Made by a program: the position numbers and the translations under genes
Notes under the pieces: generated by a model
Told to the model about the DNA's origin: nothing
The model's database searches: none
What the model saw: only the letters and a program-made list of their open reading frames with translations
Assembly (NCBI GenBank): GCA_029243165.1
Contig: JAQWSN010000005.1
Location: 124,001-188,000, forward strand
Reading direction: 5' to 3'
DNA from: Flavobacteriaceae bacterium
Lineage (GTDB): Bacteria; Bacteroidota; Bacteroidia; Flavobacteriales; Flavobacteriaceae
Length of the DNA: 64,000 nucleotides
Shown here: positions 61,053-64,000 of the stretch, piece after piece
How positions within the stretch are numbered: the first letter of the stretch is position 1
How the letters are laid out: each line of letters begins with the position of its first letter

Positions 61053-62309
61053 ATGAGGATTCACAACATCAAGCTTGCCCTATTTATCATTTTTTCAACC
61101 GCTTGGACTTGTGCACAAGTACAAAATGAATATCCCGCCCCAGAATACATCAAATCCATTCAATTTAATAGCGGAAAAGAAAGAGAAATTTTCCCAGTAA
61201 TTGCCTTAGGCGAACAAATGACATTACGTTTTGACGATCTCAATGCTGATGAAGCTGATTATTACTATCGAATAAAACATTTTAATCACGACTGGACTCC
61301 ATCACAACTTTTTCAAAACGAGTTTTTAGGGGGGTATGATAACTTGCGAATCGACAACTACAGCACTTCGTTCAATACCCTTCAACGTTACACACACTAC
61401 AGACTAAATCTTCCAAATCAAAACACCCAACTTAAAGTATCGGGAAATTACATGATTGAGGTCTATTCTGCTTATGACGAATTGGTTTTTTCCAGAAGGT
61501 TTTGTGTGTTCGAAAACGGAGCTACCGTTCAAGCAGCAGTGTACAGACCGCAAAATATGGATCGCTTTAATACACATCAATCCATTCACTTTGCTGTGAC
61601 TCCCAACGATAATTTTTTTGTAAATCCCAAAGAAAACATTAAGGTTGTTTTACTTCAAAACCAACAATGGAACGATCGAATTACCGACATTAGACCTCAA
61701 TACTTTTCTGGGAATACTTTGGATTACCGCTATGAAGGACCTACTCAGTTTGAAGGAGGTAACGAATACCTTTTTTTTGACACTAAAGATCTCCGAATTA
61801 CGACGCCTAACATTAATTACACAAACCGAACCGATTTGTATGAATCTTACCTGAATACTGATATTACTCGTTCGATTTTGGACTACACCTATGCCCCTGA
61901 CATCAATGGAAATTTTGAAATAAGAAACATCATGCGTCCGGGAAATGCAAATACAGATGCGGATTACAGCTTTGTTTATTTCAGTTTGGCATATCCCTAC
62001 AAATTGGATCAAAATCAAGAAATTTACATCTACGGTGCCTTTAATAATTTTGAACTAAATGATTTGAACAGAATGTATTTCAACCCTGCCCTTGATATTT
62101 ATGAAGGGGTACTTTTAATGAAACAAGGATTTCACAATTACAAGTACGTTTTAAAGCAAAATGATACTTTATTTAAAAATGCATTGAGTGGCACTCATGC
62201 ATTGACCGAAAACGATTATCTTATCTTGGTGTACTACAGGAACATAGGGGGTCAATACGATGCTTTAGTTGGTGTGGGATATGCAAATTCATTCGAATTG
62301 CAAAATTAA
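61053..62309 (+). CDS. DUF5103 domain exported protein
   Basis: About 418 residues. I chose the ATG at 61053 because it yields a clean signal peptide (IIFSTAWTCAQ); the frame runs 69 bases further upstream without one. The DUF5103 family is seen in DFDLNADEADYYYRIKHFNHDW-like ADYYYRIKHFNHDWTPSQLF, LGGYDNLRIDNYSTSFNTLQRYTHY, and a later beta-rich part (IYGAFNNFELND, resembling a glycogen-binding-like sandwich). It is a Bacteroidota-specific, probably periplasmic or surface protein of unknown function. Confidence 0.85.
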   Translation: MRIHNIKLALFIIFSTAWTCAQVQNEYPAPEYIKSIQFNSGKEREIFPVIALGEQMTLRFDDLNADEADYYYRIKHFNHDWTPSQLFQNEFLGGYDNLRIDNYSTSFNTLQRYTHYRLNLPNQNTQLKVSGNYMIEVYSAYDELVFSRRFCVFENGATVQAAVYRPQNMDRFNTHQSIHFAVTPNDNFFVNPKENIKVVLLQNQQWNDRITDIRPQYFSGNTLDYRYEGPTQFEGGNEYLFFDTKDLRITTPNINYTNRTDLYESYLNTDITRSILDYTYAPDINGNFEIRNIMRPGNANTDADYSFVYFSLAYPYKLDQNQEIYIYGAFNNFELNDLNRMYFNPALDIYEGVLLMKQGFHNYKYVLKQNDTLFKNALSGTHALTENDYLILVYYRNIGGQYDALVGVGYANSFELQN

Positions 62310-62378
62310 GTTCAAAATTTTGTTAACTCACTAATTTTTATTACATTTATTGATCATAACTGAGTCAAATTAGATAGT

Positions 62379-62765
62379 GTGATACAACAAATTACAAAAG
62401 GCATAAAAATCTCAGTTGAGACTAAATTTGAAGGAAGCTTTTTAAAAGATCAAATCCTTCATCATGCTTTTATGTATTACATCACAATTGAAAACCAGAG
62501 TAAAGATGTGGTTCAATTGCTTTCACGCCACTGGAAAATCTTAGAATCCATCAGCAGACCTCAATACGTCAACGGTAACGGTGTTGTAGGTAAAAAACCT
62601 GTCCTCAAGCCGGGCGAAAGTCACACTTACCAATCTGGAAGCCTCATTACCTCTCCATTGGGATCCATGACGGGTACGTACATTATGATCAATTTCTCGA
62701 CTGCCAAAAAATTTAATGTTGATGTTCCGAGTTTTAAACTTAGCGTTCCTTACATACTAAATTAA
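62379..62765 (+). CDS. apaG: ApaG (DUF525) protein
   Basis: A 128-residue Ig-like protein of the ApaG/DUF525 family, linked in enterobacteria to cobalt and magnesium tolerance. The start is GTG, and the N-terminus (IQQITKGIKISVET) matches the flavobacterial pattern, so it is trusted. Family motifs are YYITIENQSKDVVQLLSRHWKI, VVGKKPVLKPGESHTYQSG and GSMTGTY. A near-consensus box (TACATTTA, 62342-62349) lies upstream. Confidence 0.93.
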   Translation: MIQQITKGIKISVETKFEGSFLKDQILHHAFMYYITIENQSKDVVQLLSRHWKILESISRPQYVNGNGVVGKKPVLKPGESHTYQSGSLITSPLGSMTGTYIMINFSTAKKFNVDVPSFKLSVPYILN

Positions 62766-62801
62766 GCCTCTTTTTTTTCTGTCTTTATTGAATTTAATCG
62801 A

Positions 62802-62809
62802 TACTTTTG
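62802..62809 (+). promoter_or_regulatory. Bacteroidota -7 box (TACTTTTG) of pruA
   Basis: Perfect TAnnTTTG match 17 bases before the pruA ATG. Confidence 0.5.
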
Positions 62810-62826
62810 ATTAAAAAAACAAAGGT

Positions 62827-64000
62827 ATGGCACATAGTATTTTCCAGGTCCCTTATCCAAGCAACGAACCCATTTTATCTTATGCCCCAGGGAGTAAAGA
62901 AAAAAAGGAAGTTTTGGAAATGTATGCTAAATTGTACAATGCTAAAATGGACATTCCCATGCGCATTGGAAATCAAGATGTTCGTTCAGGGGATACGCAA
63001 CACATGCATCCTCCTCACGATCACAAGCACTCCTTAGGAATTTATCACAAAGCGGAAGTACAGCACGTAAAGGAAGCCATTGAAGCATCCCTTAATGCAA
63101 AAGCTGCTTGGTCCAAAATGCCATGGGAGTCTAGAGCATCAATATTTCTAAAAGCTGCGGAACTTGTCGCGGGTCCTTACCGATCAAAAATAAATGCTGC
63201 TACCATGTTGGCCCAATCCAAAACCATACACCAAGCAGAAATTGATGCAGCATGCGAATACATCGATTTTCTCAGATTTAACGTGTCCTTTATGCAGGAA
63301 ATCTACGAAAATCAACCTGAGAACAGCCCTGGAATTTGGAATCGGTTAAGCTACAGACCCTTAGAAGGGTTTGTTTATGCAGTCAGCCCATTTAACTTTA
63401 CAGCAATAGCAGGAAACCTATGTGCAAGTTCAGCCATGATGGGAAATACAATTGTATGGAAGCCCAGTGATCATCAAGTTTTTTCAGCGCAAGTTCTTAT
63501 GGAGGTTTTCCAAGAAGCAGGATTGCCTGACGGAGTGATCAATATGATTTTTGGAGATCCAGAAATGATTACCAACACCGTACTGGAAAGTCCAGATTTT
63601 GCAGGGATTCACTACACAGGATCAACAGATGTTTTCAGAGGAATTTGGGGTAAAATAGGCACTCAAATTGAACGCTACAAATCCTATCCCAGAATCGTTG
63701 GGGAAACGGGAGGTAAAGATTTTATCCTCGCGCATCCTTCAGCAAAACCAAAAGAGGTAGCCACTGGAATTGTAAGAGGAGCTTTTGAATTTCAAGGACA
63801 AAAATGTTCCGCTGCTTCGAGAGTGTATTTGCCCGAATCGATTGCTGAGGAAGTCATAAGTTTCCTTAAAACAGATTTGGATACCATTAAAATGGGATCC
63901 CCAGCAGATTTTGAAAACTTTGTTACTGCCGTGATTCACAAGGGAGCATTCGATCGATTGAAGAATGCCATAGAGCAAGTTCGAAAAGACAAGGAAGCAG
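62827..64000 (+). CDS. pruA: Delta-1-pyrroline-5-carboxylate dehydrogenase, 5' part
   Basis: The reading frame stays open from ATG 62827 to the right edge (391 complete codons), so the gene is cut by the window. It belongs to the NAD-dependent aldehyde dehydrogenase family and oxidises P5C to glutamate in proline breakdown. The substrate-type motif FEFQGQKCSAASRVYLPES contains the catalytic cysteine, and the N-terminal HPPHDHKHSLG and the YAVSPFNFTAIAGNL NAD region match the bacterial P5C type. The rest, about 150 residues, lies downstream. Confidence 0.95.
   Translation, partial: MAHSIFQVPYPSNEPILSYAPGSKEKKEVLEMYAKLYNAKMDIPMRIGNQDVRSGDTQHMHPPHDHKHSLGIYHKAEVQHVKEAIEASLNAKAAWSKMPWESRASIFLKAAELVAGPYRSKINAATMLAQSKTIHQAEIDAACEYIDFLRFNVSFMQEIYENQPENSPGIWNRLSYRPLEGFVYAVSPFNFTAIAGNLCASSAMMGNTIVWKPSDHQVFSAQVLMEVFQEAGLPDGVINMIFGDPEMITNTVLESPDFAGIHYTGSTDVFRGIWGKIGTQIERYKSYPRIVGETGGKDFILAHPSAKPKEVATGIVRGAFEFQGQKCSAASRVYLPESIAEEVISFLKTDLDTIKMGSPADFENFVTAVIHKGAFDRLKNAIEQVRKDKEA

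Overview
The window is an ordinary chromosomal stretch of a low-GC member of the Bacteroidota, most likely a marine Flavobacteriaceae. This is inferred from gliding and type IX secretion genes (porV, gldJ, a PorP/SprF-like protein, a gliding-motility-type C-terminal domain), a sodium-pumping NADH:quinone reductase operon, flavobacterial families (DUF5103, DUF6702, DUF4212, DUF1573, bTHX) and repeated TAnnTTTG promoter boxes in place of E. coli-type promoters. I see no insertion sequence, prophage, CRISPR array, rRNA or integron. One tRNA gene is present, tRNA-Val(GAC) on the minus strand.

Layout. 1-4.9 kb: the end of an M3 peptidase, then a three-gene surface cassette (CTD-bearing secreted protein, PorP/SprF partner, repeat-rich fibre protein with a YadA-head-like region and an S74 chaperone). 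The fibre gene is split by a frame change at a run of seven A. 4.9-13 kb: rhodanese lipoprotein, UbiA-like membrane protein, gcvP, FabH-like synthase, MlaE/MlaF-type ABC transporter, SprT-like protein, SDR. 13-20.5 kb: pyruvate dehydrogenase E2 and E1-alpha, porV, divergent gldJ, murF and a small lipoprotein. 20.5-25.1 kb: acs, a two-subunit solute:sodium symporter, tRNA-Val, and a 433-base gene-free stretch holding a likely small RNA. 25.1-32.4 kb: DUF2147, flavin reductase, O-methyltransferase, TatA, an M1 peptidase operon, GNAT, M15 peptidase, and the 34-residue ribosomal protein bTHX. 32.4-53.5 kb: housekeeping genes (yaaA, rluD-like, PASTA protein, ddl, coaD, NUDIX, pyrE, birA, rsfS-ftsH-LUD-cdsA-psd, valS, DUF1573, aminotransferase-murB, dtd-rsgA, gpmI-thioredoxin-map-methyltransferase). 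53.5-61 kb: apbE, an uncharacterised small protein and nqrFEDCBA. 61-64 kb: DUF5103 protein, apaG and the 5' part of pruA, which runs off the right edge.

How the genes work together. Envelope biogenesis dominates: murF, murB, ddl, M15 peptidase and PASTA protein for peptidoglycan; cdsA and psd for phospholipid; MlaEF for lipid transport; porV and gldJ for secretion and gliding. Energy metabolism is represented by pyruvate dehydrogenase, acetate uptake and activation, gpmI and Na+-NQR with its flavin transferase ApbE. The genome is tightly packed: all ten convergent gene pairs meet within 13 bases or overlap.

The items most worth a second look are the slip-site fibre gene and its cassette, the candidate small RNA at 25.0 kb, the small protein between nqr and apbE, the DUF6702/M1 peptidase operon, and the missing porU between porV and gldJ. 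No wholly new system can be claimed from sequence reading alone.
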